64,000 nucleotides of DNA from Candidatus Saccharimonadota bacterium (GCA_003979185.1 RYWJ01000001.1:1-64000); one strand, 5' to 3'; shown: positions 51,440 through 59,914, numbered from the stretch's first letter. A program made the numbers and translations. Notes: generated from the letters alone by a model not told the origin.

Positions 51440-52624
51440 ATGGAGAAACTATTTTTAGTTACCAATCCAGGTTCATCGTCGCGTAAATACGCTCTTTACC
51501 GAGGTGATAAGGCGATTTGCCGCTTGCATTTCGAGCTAGAGGAGAGGGAGATCATCTGTACGATCAAGCACCCAGATGGGATGAAGAGAAAACTAGTTGG
51601 CAGCTTTAGAAAGCTAACCGAAACAGTCAAATACGTCAAAGAAATTTTAGAAAACGAAAACTATATCAACAAAAACACTAAATTAGATGCGGTTCTTGCT
51701 CGGGTAGTTGCCACGGGCGATTATTTTTCTCGAGACCATTTAGTGGATCGGGAATGCCTAGCGAAGCTAGAAGTAGCCAAAAAACGCACACCGTTGCATG
51801 TGCCAGTGGTGGCGGCGGAAATAGAAGAATGTATGCGACGCTTTGACGGCACGCCAGCGATTATTATATCGGATTCAGCTTTCCATACCTCGCGTGATAA
51901 AGTGCACACTTATTATGCGATTGATCTTGACCTAGCGGAACAGGCAGAGATTAAAAAATATGGTTTTCATGGTCTGAGTGTTGGTTCGGTGGCTAGATGT
52001 ATGAAAGCAGCAAAGCTTAATCATGGCAAAGTCATCGTCTGTCATATTGGCTCGGGCAGTTCGGTAACGGCATTGCAAGATGGTTGCTCGTTTGACACGT
52101 CAATGGGATATACGCCACTAGAGGGAGTGATGATGGCGACACGTTGTGGTGATATTGACGCAGCGGCGGCTCTAGCAATCGGGCGCAAGCTGAAGCTGGA
52201 AGGGGAGAAGTTAGAAGAATACCTCAATAAGAAATCTGGCCTGCTCGGTGTATCTGGAGAATCTGACGATATGCGTGATGTGATTAGCTTGCGTGACGAT
52301 GGTGACGAGCGCGCCAAGCTTGCCTATGATATGTATATTTATCGGTTGCAACGAGCGATCGGGCAGATGGCAGCGTCACTACAAGGTGTGGACGCACTGG
52401 TCTTTACGGCAACGATCGGTGAGCGCAATTCGGAGATCCGCCGTGACATTATAGCGGGGTTGGAATATCTAGGCTTCAAAGTGAATGATACAAGGAATGC
52501 GGACGGATTGACCGAAGGTCGGTACTGTGTTGTGTCGGACGCCCAGTCGAAGCCGATTTATGTCGTCCAAACAGACGAGACTGGCGAGATGATCCGCCGC
52601 GCGCAGAGTTTATTAGGGCATTGA
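51440..52624 (+). CDS. ackA: acetate kinase
   Basis: 394 residues, normal length. Family motifs: NPGSSSRKYALY near the start (usually NAGSSSLKY), FHTSRDKVHTYYAIDLDLAEQAEIKKYGFHGLS, CHIGSGSSVTAL, DTSMGYTPLEGVMMATRCGDIDAAAALAI, and LLGVSGESDDMRDV. Several positions differ from the consensus (Arg for Leu/Val after SSS, RVVATGD for the usual RVVHGG), so kinetics may differ. It makes ATP from acetyl phosphate, a key energy step in fermentative CPR. The usual pta partner is not in the window. Confidence 0.93.
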   Translation: MEKLFLVTNPGSSSRKYALYRGDKAICRLHFELEEREIICTIKHPDGMKRKLVGSFRKLTETVKYVKEILENENYINKNTKLDAVLARVVATGDYFSRDHLVDRECLAKLEVAKKRTPLHVPVVAAEIEECMRRFDGTPAIIISDSAFHTSRDKVHTYYAIDLDLAEQAEIKKYGFHGLSVGSVARCMKAAKLNHGKVIVCHIGSGSSVTALQDGCSFDTSMGYTPLEGVMMATRCGDIDAAAALAIGRKLKLEGEKLEEYLNKKSGLLGVSGESDDMRDVISLRDDGDERAKLAYDMYIYRLQRAIGQMAASLQGVDALVFTATIGERNSEIRRDIIAGLEYLGFKVNDTRNADGLTEGRYCVVSDAQSKPIYVVQTDETGEMIRRAQSLLGH

Positions 52625-52648
52625 CTAAAAGAAGAAAAATTGTAGAAT
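52621..52648 (+). promoter_or_regulatory. promoter of the TylF-like gene, probably leaderless
   Basis: TTGACT (52621-52626, overlapping the ackA stop), 16 bp, TAGAAT (52643-52648); the -10 ends 7 nt before the ATG at 52656. Confidence 0.6.
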
Positions 52649-52655
52649 ATAAAGC

Positions 52656-53258
52656 ATGAATGACCAAGTGACGCAGTTGGAAACGGATGAGATCCTACGG
52701 TTGGCTGAGCGAGCTTTCTTTCAGAATGGTGAGGGTGACTTTGTTGAGCTCGGTTGCTATCGTGGCGACACCTCGGTGCTTCTCGGTAAGCTTCTACAAA
52801 ATCTGCAAAGTGCTTCTATAGTTCCTCCACGTCACCTTTGGATTTACGATTCTTTTGCAGGATTGCCAGAAAAGACCCGTGAAGACGCTTCTGGTGCAGG
52901 GGCGAATTTCCAAGCTGGGGAACTTTTTGTGACTAAGCGCGAAGTGGTCGCAAAAATTCGGCGTCACAACCTGAAAAATATTATCATTAAGAAAGCGTGG
53001 TTTGACGAACTAACTGATGCAGACTTGCCAAAAAAGATTGCCTTTGCTTTTTGTGATGGCGACCTCTATAGTTCGATTCGGACGAGCTTGCGTTTGGTTT
53101 GGCCACGTCTGGCGAAGCAGGGGATTGTCATTGTGCATGATTATAATAACGCAGAACTACCAGGGTCGGCTCGAGCTGTCGATGAGTTCCTAAAGTCACA
53201 TCCAGAAGTTCAGCTTAGGGTGTGGCAAACGCTTGCGATTTTATCTAGAAAAGCTTGA
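52656..53258 (+). CDS. TylF/macrocin-O-methyltransferase-like SAM enzyme
   Basis: 200 residues with a Rossmann methyltransferase fold. The SAM-binding motif is FVELGCYRGDTSVLLGKLL (about 27-46); then LWIYDSFAGLPEKTREDASGAGANFQAGEL and FAFCDGDLYSSIRTSLRLVWPRLAKQGIVIVHDYNN, whose DGDLY and HDYN acidic residues are the metal-binding pattern of TylF-type enzymes. Substrates are usually sugar hydroxyls, so it may methylate an envelope glycan. It lies alone between ackA and dnaJ. Confidence 0.87.
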   Translation: MNDQVTQLETDEILRLAERAFFQNGEGDFVELGCYRGDTSVLLGKLLQNLQSASIVPPRHLWIYDSFAGLPEKTREDASGAGANFQAGELFVTKREVVAKIRRHNLKNIIIKKAWFDELTDADLPKKIAFAFCDGDLYSSIRTSLRLVWPRLAKQGIVIVHDYNNAELPGSARAVDEFLKSHPEVQLRVWQTLAILSRKA

Positions 53259-53415
53259 GGAGATTTGTAGTGCTATCTCGGCGGCTAGATGTTGGCAGAT
53301 GGTGATTTTGAGTGCTAAAACATCGTTGTCGGGAGATCTATTCTGTGCTAAAATAAGCCCAGAGTAGTATTGATAACTCGGCTCATTTTAAAGTGGGTTT
53401 TTGACTGAGGAAATT

Positions 53416-54318
53416 ATGGCAAAAAGAGATTATTATGATATTTTAGGTGTTTCGAGGAACGCATCGGATGATGAGATTAAAAAAGCTTATCGTAAACTTG
53501 CGATCAAGTATCATCCTGATAAAAACCCAGGCGACAAAGAAGCTGAGGCGAAGTTTAAAGAGATCTCTGAGGCACATGAGATTTTGTCGGATAAGCAGAA
53601 GCGCGCACGTTATGATCAGTTTGGTCATGCTGGTGTCGGTGGTAATGCCGGGGGTGGCAATCCTTTCGCTGGCGGTAATTACAACTTTAACGGTCAGAGT
53701 TTTAACTTCGACTTCGGTGCTGGCGGTGGCTTAGACGATATTTTGGGTTCGATCTTTGGCTTTGGTGGCGGGCAACGTCGCCCAGCTCGTGGCACCGATT
53801 ATCGTACGACTGTGGTCTTGAATTTTGAAGAGGCGGTTTTTGGCGTGACAAAAATCATTACGGCCGATGGTAAGGAACTGAAAGTGAAGATTCCTGCTGG
53901 CATTGACGATGGCATGTCGATTCGTTTGACTGGCAAGGGCGGTGCTGCACCAAAAGGTGGTACGAAAGGTGATCTGTATGTATCGGTGCGTGTGAAGCCA
54001 CACAAGCATCTCACGCGTGAGGGTAGTATTATTCTGTCGGAAAAAACAATTTCTATGGTCGATGCTGCACTGGGCACAGAGGTGGATGTCGAAACTGTCG
54101 ATGGTAATGTGCGCATGAAGGTGCCGGCTGGCACGCAGTCTGGTACTCCGTTCAAACTTTCTGGTCACGGTGTGCCTTTGATGCGTAGTGATGGTGATCG
54201 CGGTCCACACATCGTGACTATTATTGTTGAAACTCCGAAGAATCTCTCCAAGCGTCAGAAAGAGCTTCTGGAGGAATTTCGGAATCCGAAAAATAAGAAG
54301 CGCGGACTTTGGGGATAG
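53416..54318 (+). CDS. dnaJ: DnaJ-type co-chaperone lacking the zinc-finger domain
   Basis: 300 residues from the ATG at 53416. J-domain (1-70) with [34 protein letters not shown], including the essential HPD. A G/F/N-rich linker (about 73-125) leads directly into the beta-barrel substrate domains (about 130-295). The four CxxCxGxG repeats are absent, and I see no cysteine at all in the protein, so this is a class B (CbpA/DJB1-like) J protein. It stimulates DnaK. Upstream, GAGTGCTAAAA looks like half a CIRCE but no complete operator is present. Confidence 0.93.
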   Translation: MAKRDYYDILGVSRNASDDEIKKAYRKLAIKYHPDKNPGDKEAEAKFKEISEAHEILSDKQKRARYDQFGHAGVGGNAGGGNPFAGGNYNFNGQSFNFDFGAGGGLDDILGSIFGFGGGQRRPARGTDYRTTVVLNFEEAVFGVTKIITADGKELKVKIPAGIDDGMSIRLTGKGGAAPKGGTKGDLYVSVRVKPHKHLTREGSIILSEKTISMVDAALGTEVDVETVDGNVRMKVPAGTQSGTPFKLSGHGVPLMRSDGDRGPHIVTIIVETPKNLSKRQKELLEEFRNPKNKKRGLWG

Positions 54319-54363
54319 ATTAGCTAACTAAGACTAGAAATTATTAAACGAAAGCTAAAACTA

Positions 54364-54392
54364 TTGACAAATTAACCTATCTGTGCTATAAT
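54364..54392 (+). promoter_or_regulatory. promoter of the retropepsin-like gene, probably leaderless
   Basis: TTGACA (54364-54369), 17 bp, TATAAT (54387-54392). The box ends 8 nt before the ATG at 54401, although a GGAAGG lies in that gap. Confidence 0.75.
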
Positions 54393-54400
54393 GGAAGGAT

Positions 54401-54925
54401 ATGGCTACGAATATGATGAAAAAAGAGCTTAAGATCATTGGCGCAAACGCCCTGATTACAGTGGCGGGGATTAAAGGTATCCCGGCTAAGGTTGACACGG
54501 GCGCGTCTTTATCATCGATCTGGGCGAGTAATGTGCATGTAAATGATCAGCATCAGCTAGAGTTTACCTTGCTTGCGCCAGGTCATGAGCTCTATACTGG
54601 AGAGGTGATCAAAGTGGATAATTATGAAGTTCAACAGGTGCGTAATTCCACTGGTGATGTGCACATGCGTTACAGGGTTACTCTACCAGCGACTATTAAG
54701 GGTAAGCGGATTTTGGCCACGTTTACTTTAGCAAACCGCAGCAAAAACAACTTCCCGGTCCTGATCGGGCGGTTGACTCTGAAAGGTAAGTTCTTAGTGG
54801 ATGTATCAAAGGTCAGCATCCCTACGCCACCGTCAATGGATAATGATGGCTTCAATGACGAGTTATGCAAGGATCCACAAGGATTTCATCAAAAATACAT
54901 GAGCAACGGCACTTATAGCAAATAG
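54401..54925 (+). CDS. RimK-associated retropepsin-like aspartic protease (PF05618-like)
   Basis: 174 residues. The motif KVDTGASLSSIW (about 31-42) with its D-T-G triad, and PVLIGRLTLKGKFLVDVS late, are typical of the PF05618 family of single-domain retropepsin-like proteins that accompany ATP-grasp ligases of the RimK type. Starts at codons 5 or 6 (further ATGs) are possible. It is followed by rimK. Together they may add and trim amino-acid tails on a protein; the target is unknown here. Confidence 0.85.
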   Translation: MATNMMKKELKIIGANALITVAGIKGIPAKVDTGASLSSIWASNVHVNDQHQLEFTLLAPGHELYTGEVIKVDNYEVQQVRNSTGDVHMRYRVTLPATIKGKRILATFTLANRSKNNFPVLIGRLTLKGKFLVDVSKVSIPTPPSMDNDGFNDELCKDPQGFHQKYMSNGTYSK

Positions 54926-54984
54926 ACAAACAGAGATAATCTCAGGAAAAATGCCTTAAATTCGCCAAAAATAGTAAAAAGTCA

Positions 54985-55013
54985 TTGACAAAACGCTTAA
55001 GGTGTGGTAAAAT
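54985..55013 (+). promoter_or_regulatory. rimK promoter, probably leaderless
   Basis: TTGACA (54985-54990), 17 bp, TAAAAT (55008-55013); the box ends 6 nt before the ATG at 55020. Confidence 0.75.
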
Positions 55014-55019
55014 AGAAGA

Positions 55020-55928
55020 ATGAACATCGCAATTTTATCAAATGGCAACGCGAATTATTCTACCAAACGACTTGTTGAAGAGGCAGAGAAACGCGGACAT
55101 AAAGTTAAAGTAGTTAAGTATAAGAACTGCTATTTGTCTTTGGATGAGAAACACCCAAGCGTGCATTACCGTGGCAAATTATTGTCGGGGTATGATGCGA
55201 TTATTCCAAGGATCTCCAATAATATGACACGTTATGGTTGTGCGGTAGTACGCCAGTTTGAGATGCAGGGGGCTTGGACGGCTTCTAGCTCGATTGCGAT
55301 TACGCGTGCGCGCGATAAGTTGCGTTCGCAGCAGATCTTGACGAAAGCCGGCGTTGACACGCCAAAGACATTAGTTTCTCGCAATACGACTGATATCGAC
55401 GAGTTGCTAGAGCAGATTGGCTTGCCAGTGATTATTAAGCTGGCGACTGGTACGCACGGTAACGGTGTAGTCTTGGCCGAAACCAAAAAAGCGGCGAAGT
55501 CTGCTTTACAAGCCTTCTATCTTTATAATGAAGATGGCACTAACGTGCTTTTGCAAGAATATGTTAAGGAATCCGCTGGTACGGACATCCGTGCCTTTGT
55601 AGTTGGATCGCGGGTTGTGGCGAGCATGCAGCGCCAGTCGCTTGACGATGATTTTCGTAGTAATTTACATAAAGGTGGCGAGGGGACAAGTATTAAATTG
55701 ACCGCCGAGGAAAAGCGGATTGCAGTACGAGCCGCTAAGGCGATGGGCTTGCATATTGCTGGTGTTGATCTGATGCGTTCGGCGCGCGGACCGTTGGTGC
55801 TTGAGGTGAACGCTTCACCAGGATTTGGTATTGAGCGGATCACGAAGCGCAACGTAGCAGAAAAGATTATTGATTACGTTGAGAACAACGCGACGCGCAA
55901 GAATTCTAAAGACCGCGTAGGTGCGTAG
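55020..55928 (+). CDS. rimK: RimK-family ATP-grasp ligase
   Basis: 302 residues. N-terminal fold MNIAILSNGNANYSTKRLVEEAEKRGH; ATP-grasp core with GLPVIIKLATGTHGNGVVLAE (ATP-binding lysine and glycine loop), LLQEYVKESAGTDIRAFVVGSRVVASMQRQ, and VLEVNASPGFGIE (metal-binding E and N). RimK ligases add glutamate residues to a protein or small-molecule carboxylate. Pairing with the retropepsin-like gene fits the RimK/RimB arrangement. Substrate unknown. Confidence 0.93.
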   Translation: MNIAILSNGNANYSTKRLVEEAEKRGHKVKVVKYKNCYLSLDEKHPSVHYRGKLLSGYDAIIPRISNNMTRYGCAVVRQFEMQGAWTASSSIAITRARDKLRSQQILTKAGVDTPKTLVSRNTTDIDELLEQIGLPVIIKLATGTHGNGVVLAETKKAAKSALQAFYLYNEDGTNVLLQEYVKESAGTDIRAFVVGSRVVASMQRQSLDDDFRSNLHKGGEGTSIKLTAEEKRIAVRAAKAMGLHIAGVDLMRSARGPLVLEVNASPGFGIERITKRNVAEKIIDYVENNATRKNSKDRVGA

Positions 55929-55953
55929 AATTATAAAGATTATTCTAGAAGGC

Positions 55954-55979
55954 AAAGTGCTAGGAAACTAGCACTTTTT
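55954..55979 (+). terminator. terminator after rimK
   Basis: AAAGTGCTAG / CTAGCACTTT with a GAAA loop and a T run. Confidence 0.92.
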
Positions 55980-56028
55980 GCCGGTCTGTAGGGTTTTACA
56001 AAAAATGTGCCTTTTGAGCATAAAAGCT

Positions 56029-56056
56029 TTGACAAATATAAAAACTTTGCTATAAT
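56029..56056 (+). promoter_or_regulatory. promoter of the LPNTG surface protein
   Basis: TTGACA (56029-56034), 16 bp, TATAAT (56051-56056), followed by a 29-nt leader with AAGGAAGGA. Confidence 0.82.
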
Positions 56057-56085
56057 GGACTCAACAAAGGAAGGAATATAAACAT

Positions 56086-57807
56086 ATGAAAAAGACACAA
56101 ATTGTCGCCGCTTTGGCGTTTGCCTTCATGTTGGGTGCGGCTATACCAATTATTCAGTTGTCGACAGCTTCAAGTGTGGTCGCTAGTGAGGCGGTGGAAG
56201 AGGGAGCAAGCTCAGCAGCAGAAGGTGTCACAGATACAGAGTCAGCCGAGGGAACGTCTGATGACGTTGCTGATGTGACCGATGGTGATGTTGCGGATGA
56301 CAATACTCTTGATGACAATACTACTGATGGTAATGTCGCAGACGACAACGATGCTGGTCAGACAACCCCAATAATTAATGGGGTGATGGCGGTCACTACA
56401 GAGGCGATGTTTGCAGAGGCTTTAGCTAATGCTGAGGTGAACAAGATTGTGCTTGAGGCGGATCTTGACGTGGTAGCTTCAGGTATTATTGAGCGCGATT
56501 TGACGATTGATCTGAATGGTCATAGTATCACGAATCAAAAGGGTGTACCAGTCGCAGTCTATAGCGGTAAGGTGACCCTGACTGGTTCGGGTGTTTTGCA
56601 CGGTCGGGGATGGGGGAATGGCCTAGAGGTCTTTGGCTCAACAGAGAATGTTAGCAATTATAGTGTTGTGACGATCGGTGAAGGGGTGATCCTAAAAAGC
56701 GATGCGATGTATGGATTGTCGATTTTGCCGAATGCTAGCTCTGCAACAAAGGACTCTTATGGTATTGTGGTTAATTTTGCTGGTAAGATGGAAGCACCAT
56801 ATGGATTTTCGATTCACGGTAGTATTCAGCATCAGACCAATTGCCCAGAGATAAATATCCTGAATGGTGCGGAAATTATTTCAGTCACCGAGAGTGATAG
56901 CACGCCGATTTATGCAGCGGGAGTTGGAAACTGGCGGATTGGCGCTGTTAAGCTTAGGGGTAAGACTGGTCTAGGTATACGTGCTGGTCGGTTCGATTTT
57001 GCGGGTACTGATATCGAGATTGATGGCGAAATGCGTGAGCCAAACACTGGTAGCGGTGGTATTGATGGTGTTGGAGCGGTCTTCCAGATCGAGCATCATA
57101 AGAGTTACGCCGATGCGATTGTCTTAGATATTAATGGTGGAACTTATCGCAGCGTCCAAGGGGATGTATTTTATGAATATGGTGATCTGGGTGCGACCAG
57201 AGCTGCTAAGGCTCCAGCAGATATTAATATTAAGGCTGGTAGTTTCATCGCTGGCCCAGGACGCGAAATTTTTGGTGGAACAATTCAGAAGGATGATATT
57301 GAGATCTGGGGTGGTACATTCAAGGGGGCTGATGTAGCCCAGTTCCAAGAGAATGGCTATTTGAAAGAGAATCTCAAGGTCGACGAAAATGGTACGGTAG
57401 TAGCTGATGTCAAGATTGATCCGGTCAAACCTGACACTAATACAGACGAACCAATGACCGATAATCCTACTGAGGATGAGAATGATGAGGCTGATTTGCC
57501 AAATACTGGTGCGAGGCGATCTCGTGGGATAGCGAGCGCGGTAGCTACGGCAACGCCAGTCGTATTATTGCTCGGAGCAGCAGCGGTATTTTATAGCGGG
57601 CGGATTTTGAAACGTCGTTATGCTGCGCGTATGGCAGAGATTGACTGCGAAATCAGCCAAATGGAAACTATCGAGAAGCTTGAACCTTCTCGTGTCGTGA
57701 TCGATGAAGGTGATGAGGAACCAGTCATTGAGAGATTTGTAGCAGTACCGATCGAGCGCGAGGAGAAGAAATTGCCTCAGGTAGACGTCTTTGTACCGAA
57801 AGATTAG
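56086..57807 (+). CDS. surface protein with beta-helix domain and LPNTG-type anchor
   Basis: 573 residues. Signal peptide (about 1-34) resembling those of the two following surface genes; an acidic D/T/A/N-rich linker (35-95); a right-handed beta-helix-like region (about 100-425) with recurring ITLNG- and GKVTLTGSG-type strands (DLTIDLNGHSITNQKG, YSVVTIGEGVILKS). LPNTG at 471-475 is followed by a membrane helix (about 483-504). Unlike standard sortase substrates it then has a 69-residue charged cytoplasmic tail. Paralogous beta-helix region to the protein at 61661. Confidence 0.85.
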   Translation: MKKTQIVAALAFAFMLGAAIPIIQLSTASSVVASEAVEEGASSAAEGVTDTESAEGTSDDVADVTDGDVADDNTLDDNTTDGNVADDNDAGQTTPIINGVMAVTTEAMFAEALANAEVNKIVLEADLDVVASGIIERDLTIDLNGHSITNQKGVPVAVYSGKVTLTGSGVLHGRGWGNGLEVFGSTENVSNYSVVTIGEGVILKSDAMYGLSILPNASSATKDSYGIVVNFAGKMEAPYGFSIHGSIQHQTNCPEINILNGAEIISVTESDSTPIYAAGVGNWRIGAVKLRGKTGLGIRAGRFDFAGTDIEIDGEMREPNTGSGGIDGVGAVFQIEHHKSYADAIVLDINGGTYRSVQGDVFYEYGDLGATRAAKAPADINIKAGSFIAGPGREIFGGTIQKDDIEIWGGTFKGADVAQFQENGYLKENLKVDENGTVVADVKIDPVKPDTNTDEPMTDNPTEDENDEADLPNTGARRSRGIASAVATATPVVLLLGAAAVFYSGRILKRRYAARMAEIDCEISQMETIEKLEPSRVVIDEGDEEPVIERFVAVPIEREEKKLPQVDVFVPKD

Positions 57808-57856
57808 CCTGGTACGAATCCTACACAAGGTCAAATTCGATCGACAAAGAAATTCA

Positions 57857-57884
57857 CTGGGTCACTCCGAGAGGGGTGACCCAG
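57857..57884 (+). terminator. hairpin after the LPNTG gene
   Basis: CTGGGTCAC / GTGACCCAG stem with a CC/GG-extended loop; no strong T run follows. Confidence 0.55.
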
Positions 57885-57965
57885 CTGTGTGCAGGCAGCT
57901 TAACTTACTTTTGAATCTAAAACAAAGCTGAGAATAATCCATTTATATTAAAATAGAGCTATACC

Positions 57966-58058
57966 TTTGTCAAAAAATGCCTGATTTTTCCACCAAAATC
58001 CACAAATTTTGCCTAAATTTTGGCGAAATATCCACGAAAAATGGGAAAAGTGCTTGAC
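57966..58058 (+). repeat. promoter-proximal repeat, copy 1
   Basis: Nearly the same as 59996-60078 except for about 10 extra bases (TTTGGCGAAATA region). It contains TTTTTCCACC, AAATCCACAAA and TATCCACG, all DnaA-box-like, immediately before the -35 of the surface gene. Confidence 0.85.
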
Positions 58059-58082
58059 ATTTTTTTTTTTATTGCGTAAAAT
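58054..58082 (+). promoter_or_regulatory. surface-protein promoter with T11 tract in the spacer
   Basis: TTGACA (58054-58059), 17-bp spacer starting with eleven T (58060-58070), TAAAAT (58077-58082). Gain or loss of a T would move the spacer away from 17 bp. Confidence 0.85.
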
Positions 58083-58120
58083 AGAAGTAGTTAACAATTA
58101 ATTCATTAAGGAGAATAATA

Positions 58121-59305
58121 ATGAAGAAAAGTCAAGTTTTGGCTGCTCTCGCATTAGCATTTGCATTAGGCTTGGGTGCAGTTGCACCTACTGCTAGCAC
58201 TTATGCTACAGTAATTTATCCTGTTGGCACAACTCAGGAACAGATCGATGCTAATAACCGTGCTATTAATAGCGAAGTGAATGCTGCTTTGAAGGCTTAC
58301 GGTGATTTGGAAAAAGTCGCTCAGTATGATACTCTTTACTTCCAAATTGAGGACACCACTTCTGGTCTGCGTAAAACCATCAGTGATGATGTAAAGGATC
58401 TTTTGACTGCTTACAATAATGACACCATCGCTAATTTCAACAAGGCTAATATCAATGGTCTGATCAGCCAGCTAGAGGCTCTTGAGAACGGTGCTACTGG
58501 TGGTCTTTATGAAAAGAACGCTGATGATACTTATAAAAACATCAAGTCTACCAGCAATTTAACTCAGGCTACTTTGAAGTCTTTGAGCAACTTATCTCGC
58601 GCTAACAACTTGACTGATGCCTACAATGCAGCTCGCACATTGCGTGATACTGCTGCTCAGAACTTGAGCATCCTCAATACGAACTACAATACTCCAGCTG
58701 CAGGTGTGGTTGAGACCGCTATTAACTTGTCCAACGGTATCTTCGCTGGTGCTAACGCTTTCTTGAATGAGCTTCAAGGTAAGTTCGCTGCTATTACTAG
58801 CACACCAGATGCTTACGCCAACCTGATCAAGGCTGTTAGTGAATCTGCTTACGACTCTTTGGTCAACAGCGCTGCTTGGGTAAATGCTACCGATGCTATT
58901 TCTGGCCGTGCTACTCGCTATGGTTTGGCAATGCAGGCTGCTGCAAACTTGCCAAAGTACAAGTTCGTCAAGCCTCTTCAGGATGCAAAGAAAGAGTTTG
59001 ACAAGATTAGGGCTACTGACCAGGATGTAGACTACGCTAAGGCTAAAGAATACATCGCCGCTTTCAACACCGCAATCGCTAACTACCGTGATGGTAAGAC
59101 CACCGGTGGTGATGGTTCCAACGGCAATAATGATGGCGACGGCAATGATGAAGGCAACAAAGCTCCAGACACTGGTGTTCTAGCTAACGCTGAAGGTTCT
59201 GCTTCTACAACTGTAGCTATGGTTGCTGGTATCGCTACTGCTCTTACCGCAGCAGGTGCTGGTGTAGTTGCTTACCGCAATGCTCGTCGTAGCACTCGTA
59301 AATAG
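58121..59305 (+). CDS. secreted surface protein with APDTG anchor, paralogue 1
   Basis: 394 residues. Signal peptide 1-30 (MKKSQVLAALALAFALG start). The mature part (about 31-330) is predicted helical, with A/N/T/L-rich heptad-like segments and no cysteine. A G/D/N-rich linker (about 327-345) precedes APDTG (348-352), a hydrophobic helix and an RRSTRK tail, the layout of an LPXTG-like sortase substrate. The last 47 residues and 160 bp of DNA are identical to the paralogue at 60139, while the middle is unrelated. An AAGGAG site is 8 nt upstream. Confidence 0.87.
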   Translation: MKKSQVLAALALAFALGLGAVAPTASTYATVIYPVGTTQEQIDANNRAINSEVNAALKAYGDLEKVAQYDTLYFQIEDTTSGLRKTISDDVKDLLTAYNNDTIANFNKANINGLISQLEALENGATGGLYEKNADDTYKNIKSTSNLTQATLKSLSNLSRANNLTDAYNAARTLRDTAAQNLSILNTNYNTPAAGVVETAINLSNGIFAGANAFLNELQGKFAAITSTPDAYANLIKAVSESAYDSLVNSAAWVNATDAISGRATRYGLAMQAAANLPKYKFVKPLQDAKKEFDKIRATDQDVDYAKAKEYIAAFNTAIANYRDGKTTGGDGSNGNNDGDGNDEGNKAPDTGVLANAEGSASTTVAMVAGIATALTAAGAGVVAYRNARRSTRK

Positions 59306-59308
59306 TTA
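59149..59308 (+). repeat. 160-bp 3' anchor cassette, copy 1
   Basis: Identical base for base with 61206-61365, including the stop codon and 5 bases past it. It encodes EGNK-APDTG, the membrane helix and the RRSTRK tail. Confidence 0.94.
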
Positions 59309-59331
59309 ACTCTTCGTTAATTATATAATGG

Positions 59332-59357
59332 GAAGCCCTGGCTCTGGCTGGGGCTTC
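59332..59357 (+). terminator. terminator after paralogue 1
   Basis: GAAGCCC / GGGGCTTC stem with a T-poor tail about 25 bp after the stop. Confidence 0.65.
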
Positions 59358-59376
59358 TCGTATCGGACTCTCCAGT

Positions 59377-59501
59377 CCCCCTGATACCTTAGAGGATCGC
59401 TAAAGAACGCCAAATTAGTTTGGGCTTTGATATTGATCAAATCCTTGATTTAATTTATTTATATCTACTTGTTCTCTAGTATCGTCTAAGGTATTAGTGG
59501 G
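59377..59501. repeat. long-range inverted repeat, candidate folded RNA
   Basis: CCCCTGATACCTTAGA (59377-59393) is complementary, with one or two mismatches, to TCTAAGGTATTAGTGGG (59485-59501). The 90-bp interior is AT-rich. It may be an RNA fold, a small mobile-element remnant, or chance. Confidence 0.4.
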
Positions 59502-59537
59502 ATTTGTATCATAACAATCAACTTATGGTATAATAAT

Positions 59538-59663
59538 GTGTCCAAAGATGAATTATTAGAACGAATGGCTCGCAGTATGGCTCGTAGTATGGAAGTTGAA
59601 GGTGCCGCTTTTCAGAAGTCATATAAAAAAATTCTCAAGTCCGCTCGTTCGCATCACAAATAA
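59538..59663 (+). CDS. small basic/helical protein upstream of an 82-residue ORF
   Basis: 41 residues from the GTG at 59538, or 32 from the ATG at 59565. Sequence starts KDELLERMARSMARSMEVEG and ends KILKSARSHHK, an amphipathic helix with a repeated MARSM unit. A TATAAT (59529-59534) lies only 4 nt before the GTG, so the ATG at 59565 may be the true start. Followed 2 nt after its stop by the next ORF, like small two-gene toxin-antitoxin units, but no family is recognised. Confidence 0.4.
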   Translation: MSKDELLERMARSMARSMEVEGAAFQKSYKKILKSARSHHK

Positions 59664-59665
59664 AC

Positions 59666-59914
59666 ATGAAACCTGGATATTTCACGGAAACTAGTGATAT
59701 TTACCCATTTGCTGGTAAAGTACGAACAGTTAATATTTCTAAGCCAGATAGTCCCGTATCATTTTGTTATGTTGGTTTTATTCTGCCTGAACCAAATCGC
59801 CTTTTTAGTGAGTTTTCCACGGATCAATATCTTCTGAATCTGCCCACGGAGGATTTCTCGACCTATGGTCAAATTCAGAGGCTCTATCATAAAATAGTCT
59901 TCAAAATAAACTGA
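59666..59914 (+). CDS. 82-residue protein of unknown function
   Basis: Starts 2 nt after the small basic gene. Composition is balanced, without signal peptide or membrane helix; segments are GYFTETSDIYPFAGKVRTV and FCYVGFILPEPNRLFSEF. A TTTTCCACG lies inside the coding sequence. I do not recognise a family. Its position after the helical small ORF makes a toxin-antitoxin-like pair possible, which is inference only. Confidence 0.45.
   Translation: MKPGYFTETSDIYPFAGKVRTVNISKPDSPVSFCYVGFILPEPNRLFSEFSTDQYLLNLPTEDFSTYGQIQRLYHKIVFKIN

Noticed and set aside
53312..53360. CIRCE operator upstream of dnaJ
   Set aside because: GAGTGCTAAAA and GTGCTAAAA are direct, not inverted, and are about 30 bp apart, so no complete operator exists.
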